Source of the DNA: Brachybacterium ginsengisoli
GTDB lineage: Bacteria > Actinomycetota > Actinomycetes > Actinomycetales > Dermabacteraceae
Assembly: GCF_002407065.1 (NCBI RefSeq)
Contig: NZ_CP023564.1
Span: forward strand, 248,001 to 312,000
DNA: 64,000 nt
Direction: 5' to 3'
The notes beneath the pieces were generated by a model. That model was not told where the DNA came from. It did not search any database and worked only from the letters and a program-made list of their open reading frames with translations. The translations under genes and the position numbers were made by a program. Of the stretch, positions 1 through 8,037 are shown piece by piece (positions within the stretch are counted from its first letter, which is position 1; the number at the start of each line of letters is the position of its first letter).

Positions 1-339
1 CAGTCGCTCTCGCAGGACGTCATGCAGGCCGCGCAGATCGACGGGGCGGGCGCGGTGCGCCGCTTCTTCAGCATCGCCCTGCCGCTGCTCTCGCCCACCA
101 CTTTCTTCCTGCTGATCACCACCACGCTGAACAGCCTCCAGGCCTTCGACCTGCTGCGGATCATGACGCCCACCGGGCGCGGCACGAACACGATGATCTT
201 CGAGTCCTACCTGCAGGCGTTCGGCGGCTACTCGCGCGCCGGCTACTCCGCCACGATCTCGGTGCTGCTGTTCGTGATCCTCCTGGTCATGACCGTCGCG
301 CAGATCCTCTTCGTCGAGAAGAAGGTGCACTACTCATGA
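1..339 (+). CDS. CUT1 sugar ABC transporter permease, 5' end outside window
   Basis: Inner-membrane permease of a carbohydrate ABC importer, UgpA/MalF type. Only the C-terminal 112 codons are inside the window. The reading frame is open from base 1, so the start lies upstream. The cytoplasmic EAA loop that docks the ATPase is visible at once (QAAQIDGAG, visible residues 9-17), followed by two hydrophobic segments typical of the last membrane spans. The stop overlaps the next permease gene by ATGA, so the two are translationally coupled. The second permease and the UgpB-like binding protein downstream indicate a glycerophosphodiester or sugar importer. The substrate cannot be read from this fragment. 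Confidence 0.9.
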   Translation, partial: QSLSQDVMQAAQIDGAGAVRRFFSIALPLLSPTTFFLLITTTLNSLQAFDLLRIMTPTGRGTNTMIFESYLQAFGGYSRAGYSATISVLLFVILLVMTVAQILFVEKKVHYS

Positions 340-1268
340 GCGCCCCCACCCGACCCACCGGGACCGGCGCCGGCCGCGGCGCCGAGGATGCCGAGCGCCC
401 CGTCGTTCGCCGTCGGGACAACGGTCCCTTCTCCCGCCAGAACCTCTGGGCCACCCTCACCGGCGGCTACCTCCCGCTGGTGCTCGCCACGCTCGTGATG
501 GTGCTGCCGCTGCTGTGGATGATGGTCAGCTCCCTCAAGGCGCCCCAGGAGATCCTCTCCACCTCGCTGGTGGTGCTGCCCGCAGAGCCCTCGCTGGCCA
601 ACTACGAGCGGGCCTGGAACTCGGTCCCCATCCCGCGGTTCTTCCTGAACTCGGTGATCGTCACGAGCATCGGCGCGAGCATCAAGGTGCTGCTGGCGAT
701 CTTCACCGCCTATGCGCTGGTGTTCGTGCGCTTCCCCTTCAAACGCGTCATCTTCGTGCTGATCCTGGTGGCGCTCATGGTCCCGCCGCAGGTCTCGATC
801 CTGCCCAACTACGTGCTGATCGCGGGTCTCGGAGGGGTGAACACCTACTGGGGGATCATCCTGCCGGGGCTCGGCACCGCCTTCGGCACCTTCCTGCTGC
901 GACAGTTCTTCCTCACCATCCCGCCCACCATGCTCGAGGCGGCGGAGCTGGACGGTGCCGGGCATCTGCGCACCCTCTTCTCGGTGGTCGTGCCGATCTC
1001 GGTGCCGACGGTCGCGACCGTCGCCCTGGTCACGATCGTCACCGAGTGGAACGACTACATCTGGCCCCTCATCATCACCTCCGAGGCCAGCCGGATGACC
1101 CTCCCGGTGGGCCTGACGGCGCTGAGCAACTCCGAGGGCAACACCGGCTCGGGCTGGGGCATCCTCATGGCCGGCACGGTGCTGGTCATCGCTCCCGTCC
1201 TCCTCGTCTTCGCGATGCTGCAGCGGCACATCGTCTCCGGCCTCACCCAAGGCAGCGTGACCGGCTGA
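336..1268 (+). CDS. CUT1 sugar ABC transporter permease (UgpE/MalG type)
   Basis: Second inner-membrane permease of the same importer, 310 residues, the usual size for MalG/UgpE proteins. The first 44 residues are a charged cytoplasmic extension. Six hydrophobic segments follow, the first near residues 46-68. The EAA loop (EAAELDGAGHLRTLF) lies near residues 201-215 and marks the contact with the ATPase. The ATG lies inside the stop of the preceding permease (ATGA overlap), which fixes the start. No ATPase gene is seen on either side within the window, so the pair probably uses a shared MsiK-type ATPase, unless one lies left of the window. Family assignment is firm; substrate is unknown. Confidence 0.93.
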   Translation: MSAPTRPTGTGAGRGAEDAERPVVRRRDNGPFSRQNLWATLTGGYLPLVLATLVMVLPLLWMMVSSLKAPQEILSTSLVVLPAEPSLANYERAWNSVPIPRFFLNSVIVTSIGASIKVLLAIFTAYALVFVRFPFKRVIFVLILVALMVPPQVSILPNYVLIAGLGGVNTYWGIILPGLGTAFGTFLLRQFFLTIPPTMLEAAELDGAGHLRTLFSVVVPISVPTVATVALVTIVTEWNDYIWPLIITSEASRMTLPVGLTALSNSEGNTGSGWGILMAGTVLVIAPVLLVFAMLQRHIVSGLTQGSVTG

Positions 1269-1308
1269 CGCGCCCGCGTCCGCCCCACCACCCGAAAGGA
1301 ACCGTCCC

Positions 1309-2664
1309 ATGACCAGCTCGCTCCACCTTCCCCCGCGATTCGGCCGACGCTCCCTGCTCGGCCTCGGTGCGCTCGGCGCCGGGGCGATGGGTCTCGCCGC
1401 CTGCGGCGGGCCCGAGATCGGCGGCGGTGACGGCGGCGGGGGCGCCTCGGAGGAGGCCGACGTCGACTTCTCCGGCGTCGACCCCGCGAAGAAGATCGAC
1501 TTCTGGACCAGCCACCCCGGCGGATCCCAGGAGGTCGAGGCCACCCTCATCAAGGGCTTCACCGAGGAGACCGGCATCGAGGTCAACCAGGTGACCGCCG
1601 GCTCGAACTACGAGGAGATCGCCCAGAAGTTCCAGACCGCGCAGGCCGCGAACTCGGGCCTGCCCGCCGTGGTGGTCCTCTCGGACGTGTGGTGGTTCCG
1701 CTACTTCATCAACGGGAACATCATCCCGATCGACACCCTCGTCGAGCAGCTCGAGATCGACCTGTCCGACTACCGCGACTCGCTCGTGCAGGACTACCAG
1801 TACGACGACCACCAGTGGGCGCTGCCCTACGGCCGCTCGACGCCGCTGTTCTACTACAACAAGGAGCACTTCGCGGACGCGGGCCTGCCCGACCAGTCCC
1901 CGGAGACCTGGGAGGAGTTCGCCGAGTGGGCGCCGAAGCTCACCCAGGGCGAGACCGCGTACATGTACCCCGACCTCGCCGGCTACGCGGGCTGGACCCT
2001 GCAGAACCTGCTGTGGGGCCAGAACGCCGCGTGGTCGGACGAGTGGGACATCACCTGCAACTCGAAGGAGGCCGTCACGGCCCTCCAGTGGGTCCAGGAC
2101 TCCGTGTTCTCCGACGGCTGGGCGCAGGTCGCCTCGAGCGACTCGGCGGACACCTTCGCCGCCGGCGTGTGCTCGACGACCATCGCCTCGACCGGCTCGC
2201 TCGTGGGCGTGCTCGAGTCCTCCTCCTTCGACGTGGGCGTGGGCTTCCTGCCCGGCGGCACGGCCGACGGGCCCGTGTGTCCCACCGGCGGCGCTGGCCT
2301 GGGCATCCCCGCGGCGATCAGCAAGGAGGAGCAGCTGGCCGGCGCCATGCTCATCGAGTACATGGGTCGTCCCGAGAGCACGGTCGCCTTCTCCGCGGCG
2401 ACCGGCTACATGCCGGTGCGCAAGAGCGCGGACCTCACCGAGCTGGTGAAGAAGACCCCGCAGATCCAGACCGCGGTGGACCAGCTCGAGGTCACCCGTC
2501 CCCAGGACTTCGCCCGCGTCTTCCTCCCCGGTGCGGACCAGGAGATGGCGAAGTCGATCGCCGAGATCGTCACCGCCGAGGGTGACGTCCAGGAGGCGAT
2601 GGACGGGCTCAAGGAGACCCTCGAGGGCATCTACACCAAGGAGATCGAGCCGAAGCTGTCCTGA
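1309..2664 (+). CDS. Sugar/glycerol-phosphate ABC transporter binding lipoprotein (UgpB-like)
   Basis: Extracellular lipid-anchored substrate-binding protein of the preceding permease pair, 451 residues. The N-terminus carries twin arginines (GRRSLLGLG) and a lipobox LAAC with Cys32 as the lipidated residue, followed by a Gly-rich linker. The mature part is a family-1 extracellular binding protein fold. The segment DVWWFRYFINGNIIPID and the overall spacing resemble UgpB-type proteins, so glycerol-3-phosphate diesters or a disaccharide are possible ligands; this is inference. The gene starts 40 bases after the permease stop with AAAGGA upstream of ATG. It is the last gene of the operon and faces the convergent debranching-like gene across a hairpin and tandem-repeat region. 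Confidence 0.9.
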   Translation: MTSSLHLPPRFGRRSLLGLGALGAGAMGLAACGGPEIGGGDGGGGASEEADVDFSGVDPAKKIDFWTSHPGGSQEVEATLIKGFTEETGIEVNQVTAGSNYEEIAQKFQTAQAANSGLPAVVVLSDVWWFRYFINGNIIPIDTLVEQLEIDLSDYRDSLVQDYQYDDHQWALPYGRSTPLFYYNKEHFADAGLPDQSPETWEEFAEWAPKLTQGETAYMYPDLAGYAGWTLQNLLWGQNAAWSDEWDITCNSKEAVTALQWVQDSVFSDGWAQVASSDSADTFAAGVCSTTIASTGSLVGVLESSSFDVGVGFLPGGTADGPVCPTGGAGLGIPAAISKEEQLAGAMLIEYMGRPESTVAFSAATGYMPVRKSADLTELVKKTPQIQTAVDQLEVTRPQDFARVFLPGADQEMAKSIAEIVTAEGDVQEAMDGLKETLEGIYTKEIEPKLS

Positions 2665-2752
2665 GGCGGGGGAGGGAGGCGCGGCGAGGCGGGGCGGGGC
2701 TCGTCCGAGCTCGCCCCACCTTTGTCCCGGGCACCTCACCTGCGTTCCGGGC

Positions 2753-2804
2753 ACGCGATTGTGCGCTCTGCTTCCCCACTCGGAAGCACAGCGCACAATC
2801 GCGT
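2753..2804. repeat. Long inverted repeat, copy 1 of a two-copy intergenic hairpin
   Basis: Two 23-base arms (2753-2775 and 2782-2804) pair with one mismatch around a 6-base loop. The arm core is ATTGTGCGCT followed by TGCTTCC. It lies between convergent genes (binding protein ending at 2664, debranching-like gene ending at 2901), so it could serve as a bidirectional terminator. Essentially the same arms recur at 48427-48478, also between convergent genes. No U-tract follows either arm. Confidence 0.85.
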
Positions 2805-2807
2805 CAC

Positions 2808-2887
2808 CGCGGGGCCGGGTGACGTCGCGGGACCCGGTGACACCGCGGGGCCGGGTGGCGCCGCGGGGCCGGGTGGCGCCGTGGGGC
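2808..2887. repeat. 18-bp tandem repeat, about 4.4 copies
   Basis: Direct tandem repeat with an 18-base period directly after the inverted repeat. The unit is CGCGGGGCCGGGTGRCGY-like. Copies begin at 2808, 2826, 2844 and 2862, with a partial copy at 2880. Copies 3 and 4 are identical; copies 1 and 2 differ at a few positions. The array is non-coding, in the gap between two convergent genes. Confidence 0.85.
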
Positions 2888-2900
2888 GTCCTCGCGCGGG

Positions 2901-4922
2901 TCAGAGCGCGCCGAGCGCCTGGGCGAGAGGGACGGCTGCGGCGGCGGCCCAGGCCTGGGGTCGGCAGGAGGCCGGGTAGGGCACGGGTCGGATCGCCGTC
3001 GCGGCGTCCTCTCCGCTGAAGAGCTCCGGCAGGCGCTGGTCGAACCCCTCGGCCGCCCGCAGCAGGCCGCGGGCCAGCACCCGCGCCTGCTCCTCGAAGC
3101 CGCTGCGGAGCATGCCCCGCAGGACCATCGCGGTGTCGTGGGTCCACACGCTGCCCGCGTGATACCGCAGCGGCCCGTAGCCCCCGTTCGTGGTGGACAG
3201 CGTGCGGATCCCGTAGCCGGAGAGCGTGCTGGGGTGCAGGAGGCGGTCCACCACGATCTGCTCCTGCGCGGCATCGAGCAGACCGGTCCCGAGCAGGTGC
3301 CCCATGTTCGAGGCGACGCCGTCCACCGGTCGCTTGCCCCCGTCCAGGGCGAGGGCGATGAACGGTCCCAGCTCGTCCTCGCACCAGAAGGCGTCGTGGA
3401 ACCGATCCCGCAGTCGCTGCGCCCAGGCGCGCAGCCGGGAGGGGAGGTCGGTGGGCGGTGCGGCTGCCGCGTTCGGCGCCTCGACGGTTCCGGCGTCCCC
3501 GAGCGTCCGCTCGAGCAGGTCGGCGGCGTGGAGGGCGGCGGCGTAGGCGTAGCCCTGCACCTCGGCCGGGGCGATCGTGCCCTCGGCGAGGGTGCCGTCT
3601 GCGAAGCGGATCGAGTCCCCGGAGTCCTTCCATCCCTGGTTGGCGAGCCCGTGCCCGGACTCGTCGATGTACTCGAGCAGTCCGTCGCCGTCGGCATCGG
3701 CGTGCTCGAGCAGCCAGGTGGCCGTCCCCTCGAGCGCGGGCCGCAGCTCGGCGAGCACCTCGTCGGGCAGCCCTGCCTGCCGCGCCTCGTGGAGCAGCTC
3801 GATCCACAGCGGCGTCGCATCGATCGTCCCGAAGTAGACCGGGGGCAGGTGCGCATCCGCCATCTCCATGCCCGCCGCGCGCACCTCGTGAAGGATCTTG
3901 CCCGGCTGCTCCGCGGTGACCGGGTCGGTCGCGGTGCCCTGGCGCCGGGCGAGGGTGCGCAGGGTGGTCTCAGCGGTCCGCGGGTCCACCGGCAGGGCGA
4001 GCGAGGCGGCGATCAGCGAGTCGCGGCCGAACAGGGTGAAGAACCAGGGCGCGCCGGCGGCGAAGAACGCCTGGTCGGGGTCCCCGGGGACCTCCAGGCG
4101 CAGCGCGTCGAGGTCCGCGAGGGAGCGCTCGAGCAGCCGACCGACGGCGCGGGCCTCGGGGGAGGAGACGGAGGATGCGGTCGATGCCGGGATCCCCGCC
4201 GGACTCGCCGCGACGAAGGGCACGGCGGGATCGCCGAGGGAGAGCCGCCAGGAGTCGGCGGCCTCTCCGCGCGGGGGCACCTCGAGCACCAGGCTCCAGG
4301 TCACCACGGCCCCGGCCACCTGCAGCTCGTCGGCCCCGTCGCCGAGCTCGAGGCGCGCCGCGCCGCCGTCGGCCCCGATCGCCCAGCGTGCCCCGGTGCC
4401 CGCCGGTGCGGCGTCCGGGCGCGGGTCCGTCGAGGTGGCGAGCAGCCCCGGATCCTTCACCTCGGACATCGACGCCCCGTCGGTGACGAGACCGAGGCGC
4501 AGGCGGAGGCTCCGGGGCTCGTCGGCGTCCGAGACGAGGCGCAGCTCCTCGGAGATCCCGTCGGCGTCGGCGCGCCGGGTGCGGCGCAGCGTGAGCTGGG
4601 GGTCGCCCGATCCGTCGGTCCGCGAGACCACGTCGCGGAACTCGACCTCCCGCGCCGAGCGCACCTGGGTGCTCAGCGGCGTGAGCACCGCGCCGTCCGG
4701 TGTGCAGCGCATCGTGGAGACCACGCGGGTGTCGCCGACGTAGACGCCCTCAGCGCCCTGGCCGGTGATCGCGCCGTCGCTCTGCGACCAGGCCTGCACG
4801 GGGGCGTGGAACACCCCGGCGAGGTCATGGACGAACGGCTGGTGGACCTGCACCGGGCGCTCGGTGCCGAGTCCCGGCGGGGTGGCGTGCGGAGCGGGCC
4901 GAGGGGTGGTCGCGGCGGGCAT
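2901..4922 (-). CDS. Glycogen debranching-like / amylo-alpha-1,6-glucosidase family protein
   Basis: Protein of 673 residues with the N-terminal GDE_N_bis-type beta domain (FVHDLAGVFHAPVQAW near residues 28-43, continuing to about residue 215) and a C-terminal (alpha/alpha)6 six-hairpin glycosidase domain (about 280-670). Bacterial members are usually annotated amylo-alpha-1,6-glucosidase, but many are uncharacterised and occur outside glycogen loci. The reading frame stays open upstream into the kinase gene. I place the start at 4922 because GGAGGACCCG precedes this ATG and recognisable homology begins there. It lies 80 bases downstream of the FGGY kinase in the same orientation, suggesting co-transcription. 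No signal peptide is visible, so it is probably cytoplasmic. Confidence 0.85.
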   Translation of the reverse strand: MPAATTPRPAPHATPPGLGTERPVQVHQPFVHDLAGVFHAPVQAWSQSDGAITGQGAEGVYVGDTRVVSTMRCTPDGAVLTPLSTQVRSAREVEFRDVVSRTDGSGDPQLTLRRTRRADADGISEELRLVSDADEPRSLRLRLGLVTDGASMSEVKDPGLLATSTDPRPDAAPAGTGARWAIGADGGAARLELGDGADELQVAGAVVTWSLVLEVPPRGEAADSWRLSLGDPAVPFVAASPAGIPASTASSVSSPEARAVGRLLERSLADLDALRLEVPGDPDQAFFAAGAPWFFTLFGRDSLIAASLALPVDPRTAETTLRTLARRQGTATDPVTAEQPGKILHEVRAAGMEMADAHLPPVYFGTIDATPLWIELLHEARQAGLPDEVLAELRPALEGTATWLLEHADADGDGLLEYIDESGHGLANQGWKDSGDSIRFADGTLAEGTIAPAEVQGYAYAAALHAADLLERTLGDAGTVEAPNAAAAPPTDLPSRLRAWAQRLRDRFHDAFWCEDELGPFIALALDGGKRPVDGVASNMGHLLGTGLLDAAQEQIVVDRLLHPSTLSGYGIRTLSTTNGGYGPLRYHAGSVWTHDTAMVLRGMLRSGFEEQARVLARGLLRAAEGFDQRLPELFSGEDAATAIRPVPYPASCRPQAWAAAAAVPLAQALGAL

Positions 4923-5002
4923 CGGGTCCTCCGTTCCCGGCGCAGGTCGTCCTCGCCGGTGGTCGTGCGGGTCGGCGGGGGGGGGGGCGTGCCCGCGGCG
5001 TC

Positions 5003-6490
5003 TCAGCCCTGCTGCATCCGGGCCAGGGCGTGGGCGATGTCGCGGGTGGCGGGGTAGAGCTCGCGGTACAGGCGGTACAGCTCGTCGTAGCGCTCGCGAC
5101 GCGACGGGTCGGGGACCACGAGGTGGTCCGCCGGATTCCAGGCGGAGGTGTCCAGGCCGTGCGCGAGCTCGGCGGCCAGGCGCGCCCCGCCGTAGGAGGC
5201 GCCGACGGTGCTGCGCGGGATCTGCTGGCTGAGCCCGGTGACGTCGGAGACGATCTGCGGCCAGAGGTCGCGGCCCGCACCGCCGCCCACGGCGATCGCG
5301 CGCTCGACGGGCAGGCCGGAGGCCTCGAGGGTCTCCAGATGGTGGCGCACGCCGTACGCCGCGGCCTCGAGCGCCGCGCGGTACAGGTCCCCGCGGGTGT
5401 GGTCGAGGGTCAGCCCGGCCACCACGCCGCGGGCCGACGGGTCCGCGATGGGGGAGCGCTCGCCGGCGAAGTAGGGGAGCATCACCAGGCCGTGGGCCCC
5501 GGGAGGGCTCTGCTCCGCCTCGGCCACGAGGGCAGTGAAGTCGTGCTCGCCGGTGAGATCGCGCAGCCAGCCGGTGATCGCGCCGGAGGCGGCCATGCCG
5601 CCGGCGAGGCTGTAGGTGCCCTCGGCGGTGCCCGAGGTGGGCCAGAGGGTGCGGCTCGCGACCGGCTCGTCGGTGGTGGCGATGAGGAAGGTGGTGGTCC
5701 CGTACATGAGCATCAGGTCCCCGGGGCGGGTGGCGCCCACGCTGACGGCCTCGGTCCAGGCGTCGATCGACCCGCTGATCACCGGGATCCCGGCCGGCAG
5801 GGCGGGGAGCTCGGCCGCGAGGGCGGGGGTCACGGTGCCGGCCGCCTCGCCCATCCAGGTCAGTCGCGGCAGCTCGAGACCGGGGGCGACGTGCTCGGGC
5901 CAGTCCGCGTGCCAGTCCTGGCGCCGCAGGCTGTACAGGGGGACGGACTGGCTGGCGCTGGTGCGGTCCAGGACGTACTCGCCGGTGAGCCGGTGCGCCA
6001 GGAAGGACGCCGGCATGAACAGGCGGCGGGCCCGGGCGTAGACCTCGGGCTCCTTCTCGAGCACCCAGCGCACCTTCGGCCCGGCGGCCTGCGAAGTGAG
6101 CAGGGCGCCGCAGTGCGCGAGGATCTCCTCCTTGCCGAGCACGCGGGTGATCTGCTCGATCTGCTGCTCGGCCCGGGTGTCGACGCCGTAGAGGATCGCG
6201 GGGCGCACCGGGGTGCCGTGCTCGTCGGTCAGCAGGACGCACGGCCCCATCCCGGAGACGCCGACGGCGGTGACCTCGACGTCGCCGGGGTCCGTGAGCT
6301 CGCGGGTGATCGAGAGGAACTCGCTCCACCAGATCTCGGCGTCCATCTCCACATGCCCGGGGGAGGGGCGCTGCACCTCGTGCTCCCGCACGGTGCTGCG
6401 CAGGATCTCGCCGTCGAGGCCCACCAGCACGCCCTTCGTGCTCGCGGTGCCGATGTCGACGCCGAGAACCGCGTCCGTCCGTGCTGCCAT
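5003..6490 (-). CDS. FGGY-family carbohydrate kinase (ketose kinase)
   Basis: ATP-dependent sugar kinase of 495 residues, the normal length for xylulokinase-like FGGY enzymes. The N-terminal phosphate loop DIGTASTKG is at residues 10-18. The C-terminal ATP-binding motif GGGAGRDLWPQIVSD lies around residues 398-412. GSIDAW near residue 240 carries the probable catalytic Asp. The frame is open upstream, but AGGAGG and the onset of homology place the start at the ATG complementary to 6488-6490. The polyol dehydrogenase, short-chain dehydrogenase and polyol permease next door suggest it phosphorylates the ketose made by polyol oxidation (a pentulose or tetrulose such as xylulose, ribulose or erythrulose). 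The exact sugar is not decidable from sequence. Confidence 0.9.
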   Translation of the reverse strand: MAARTDAVLGVDIGTASTKGVLVGLDGEILRSTVREHEVQRPSPGHVEMDAEIWWSEFLSITRELTDPGDVEVTAVGVSGMGPCVLLTDEHGTPVRPAILYGVDTRAEQQIEQITRVLGKEEILAHCGALLTSQAAGPKVRWVLEKEPEVYARARRLFMPASFLAHRLTGEYVLDRTSASQSVPLYSLRRQDWHADWPEHVAPGLELPRLTWMGEAAGTVTPALAAELPALPAGIPVISGSIDAWTEAVSVGATRPGDLMLMYGTTTFLIATTDEPVASRTLWPTSGTAEGTYSLAGGMAASGAITGWLRDLTGEHDFTALVAEAEQSPPGAHGLVMLPYFAGERSPIADPSARGVVAGLTLDHTRGDLYRAALEAAAYGVRHHLETLEASGLPVERAIAVGGGAGRDLWPQIVSDVTGLSQQIPRSTVGASYGGARLAAELAHGLDTSAWNPADHLVVPDPSRRERYDELYRLYRELYPATRDIAHALARMQQG

Positions 6491-6831
6491 GTCGTCGTCC
6501 GTCCTCCTGATCCGCCGTGCTCCGGGCTCGCACCGGCGGCGTGGTGGGGCGTCCCTGGACCGCGCCGTCCGGATCCCCGCCCAGCCGACTCGCTGCAGGC
6601 GCTGCCGGGATCGCATGTGCCGACCTATCCTGCCACCGACGGCCGTGGGATCGGCCGAAGGACAGCCCCTTCCGCGCCGCTGCGTGGGGAGTTGCTCGCT
6701 GGACAGAAGTGCGGAACTATTGTTCCGAGGTGGCGACGGCAGCCTCCCCGCTCCGCTCCCGGGCGTCGGGTCCGTGCTGTGGTCACCGCGGCCCGATGGC
6801 GAGCCCGACCAGGAAGCGGAGGTGGAGCCCC
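6491..6831. promoter_or_regulatory. Divergent promoter region with operator copy 1 for the SorC-type regulator
   Basis: A 341-base gap between the divergent kinase and regulator genes. It contains a 16-base palindrome CGGAACTATTGTTCCG at 6712-6727 with perfect six-base half-sites. The same half-sites recur on the dehydrogenase promoter (7863-7876). On the plus strand TTGCTC (6692-6697) and AACTAT (6715-6720) are separated by 17 bases, so the palindrome would cover the -10 of the regulator gene. That fits autoregulation. I could not find a convincing promoter for the kinase strand. Apart from these sites I see nothing in the gap. Confidence 0.7.
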
Positions 6832-7785
6832 GTGCTCGAGACCTCGATGGACCTCCATCAGCTGCATCGTGCGGCATCTGCGTACTACCTCGACGGCCTG
6901 CGCCAAGCCGAGGTGGCGGACAGGATCGGCGTCTCCCGCCCGTCCGTGAGCAAGCTGCTGGCCGAGGCGCGGCGGATCGGCATGGTCCGCTTCGACGTGC
7001 TCGACGTCCCCACCGTCGACCTCACCGAGCTCGCCGGGCGCCTGCGGGAGCTGCTCGGCGTGGACTCGGTGCGGATCGCCCCCGGTGACCAGGTCCAGCG
7101 CGACTTCCGCGGCATCGGCGACCTGCTCGCGGTGGAGCTGGCCGAGCTCGCGATCGGTGCGGGGGAGGTGGTGCTGGTGTCCTCCGGCAAGACCATCCAC
7201 GCTGTCACCGGCATGGGCGGCATGCCCCGGATGCCGGGCGCGTTCATCGTCCCCATCGTCGGCGGGCAGCAGGAGCCGGACCCGTCCTTCCAGACCAACG
7301 AGACCGTGCGCCGCCTCGCGGACCGCACCGGCGCCCAGCCCCGCTTCCTCTTCGCCCCGGCGCGGACCAGCCCCACCCTGTGGGCCTCGTTGCAGGCCGA
7401 CCCCGGATTCCGCTCCGTGGTGGACCTGTGGGACGGCGCGCGCGCCGCCATCGTGGGCATCGGCGGCCCGTACCGCGACCGCACCAGCCTCACCTCGGTG
7501 GTGCCGCGCGGCGAGCCGGCGCTCGCGAGCGCCGCGGGGGACATCTGCCTGCACTTCTTCGACGCCGACGGCGCCACGCTCGGCTTCCCCGGCTCCGAGT
7601 TCCTGGTGCGCCCGTCGCTCGAGACCCTGCGCGCGATCCCCTCGACGATCGCGCTCGCCGCGGGCCGCGAGAAGGTCGCCTCGATCCGCGCCGGCGCCCG
7701 GGCCCGCCTGTTCACGACGCTGATCACCGACGTGCCGACGGCCGAGGCCGTGCTCGCCGAGGCGGGCGTCCCGCTGCCCTCCTGA
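6832..7785 (+). CDS. SorC/DeoR-family sugar-binding transcriptional regulator
   Basis: Regulator of 317 residues with an N-terminal helix-turn-helix (about residues 23-43, LRQAEVADRIGVSRPSVSK) and a C-terminal sugar-phosphate-binding domain homologous to SorC/CggR/DeoR effector domains. SorC proteins usually bind as tetramers and respond to a phosphorylated sugar, here probably the product of the divergent FGGY kinase. The frame is open upstream; I chose GTG at 6832 because GGAGGTGGA lies just before it. ATG at 6847 is the alternative and would still leave the DNA-binding domain intact. A hairpin terminator follows at 7809. The operator palindromes at 6712 and 7863 are its likely binding sites (inference). 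Confidence 0.9.
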   Translation: MLETSMDLHQLHRAASAYYLDGLRQAEVADRIGVSRPSVSKLLAEARRIGMVRFDVLDVPTVDLTELAGRLRELLGVDSVRIAPGDQVQRDFRGIGDLLAVELAELAIGAGEVVLVSSGKTIHAVTGMGGMPRMPGAFIVPIVGGQQEPDPSFQTNETVRRLADRTGAQPRFLFAPARTSPTLWASLQADPGFRSVVDLWDGARAAIVGIGGPYRDRTSLTSVVPRGEPALASAAGDICLHFFDADGATLGFPGSEFLVRPSLETLRAIPSTIALAAGREKVASIRAGARARLFTTLITDVPTAEAVLAEAGVPLPS

Positions 7786-7808
7786 CCCTGCCGGGCACCC
7801 GGTGGCGC

Positions 7809-7837
7809 GGCAGGACGGCCCCGTCGGCCGCCCTGCC
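7809..7837 (+). terminator. Hairpin terminator after the SorC-type regulator
   Basis: Twelve-base arms (7809-7820 and 7826-7837) pair with one mismatch around the loop CCGTC, 24 bases after the regulator stop and upstream of the dehydrogenase promoter. No U-run follows, which is common in high-GC actinobacteria. Confidence 0.65.
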
Positions 7838-7862
7838 GGCGAGGATCCTGCGCGCACCAGGC

Positions 7863-7905
7863 CGGAACATTTGTTCTTGACGAATGTTCGCGCCTCGCCT
7901 AGGGT
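7863..7905 (+). promoter_or_regulatory. Promoter of the polyol dehydrogenase operon with operator copy 2
   Basis: -35 TTGACG (7877-7882) and -10 TAGGGT (7900-7905) are separated by exactly 17 bases. The sequence CGGAACATTTGTTC (7863-7876) abuts the -35 and shares the CGGAAC-N4-GTTC half-sites of the palindrome at 6712-6727. This suggests control by the SorC-type regulator encoded just upstream. The start codon at 8038 would give a leader of about 125 bases. Confidence 0.75.
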
Positions 7906-8037
7906 CGATGCCGACGGGTGGCCCGACGAGGTGTCGACGACATGTCCGGTGACCGCCCACCGGCCCCGCTCCCGGCGTGGCGCCGCTTCTCTCAGCCGGG
8001 ATCGCCTCCCGGAACGTATCGAAGGAGATGTGTCGAG

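Noticed and set aside
4977..4985. Run of nine G bases between the debranching-like and kinase genes as a phase-variation tract
   Set aside because: It lies in an intergenic spacer of 80 bases, not in a reading frame or between promoter elements. The C9 run at 36399 is likewise outside coding sequence.
4923..6533. Apparent fusion of the debranching-like protein with an upstream 540-residue extension
   Set aside because: The extension is the kinase gene read in the wrong frame; GGAGGACCCG before the ATG at 4922 marks the real start.
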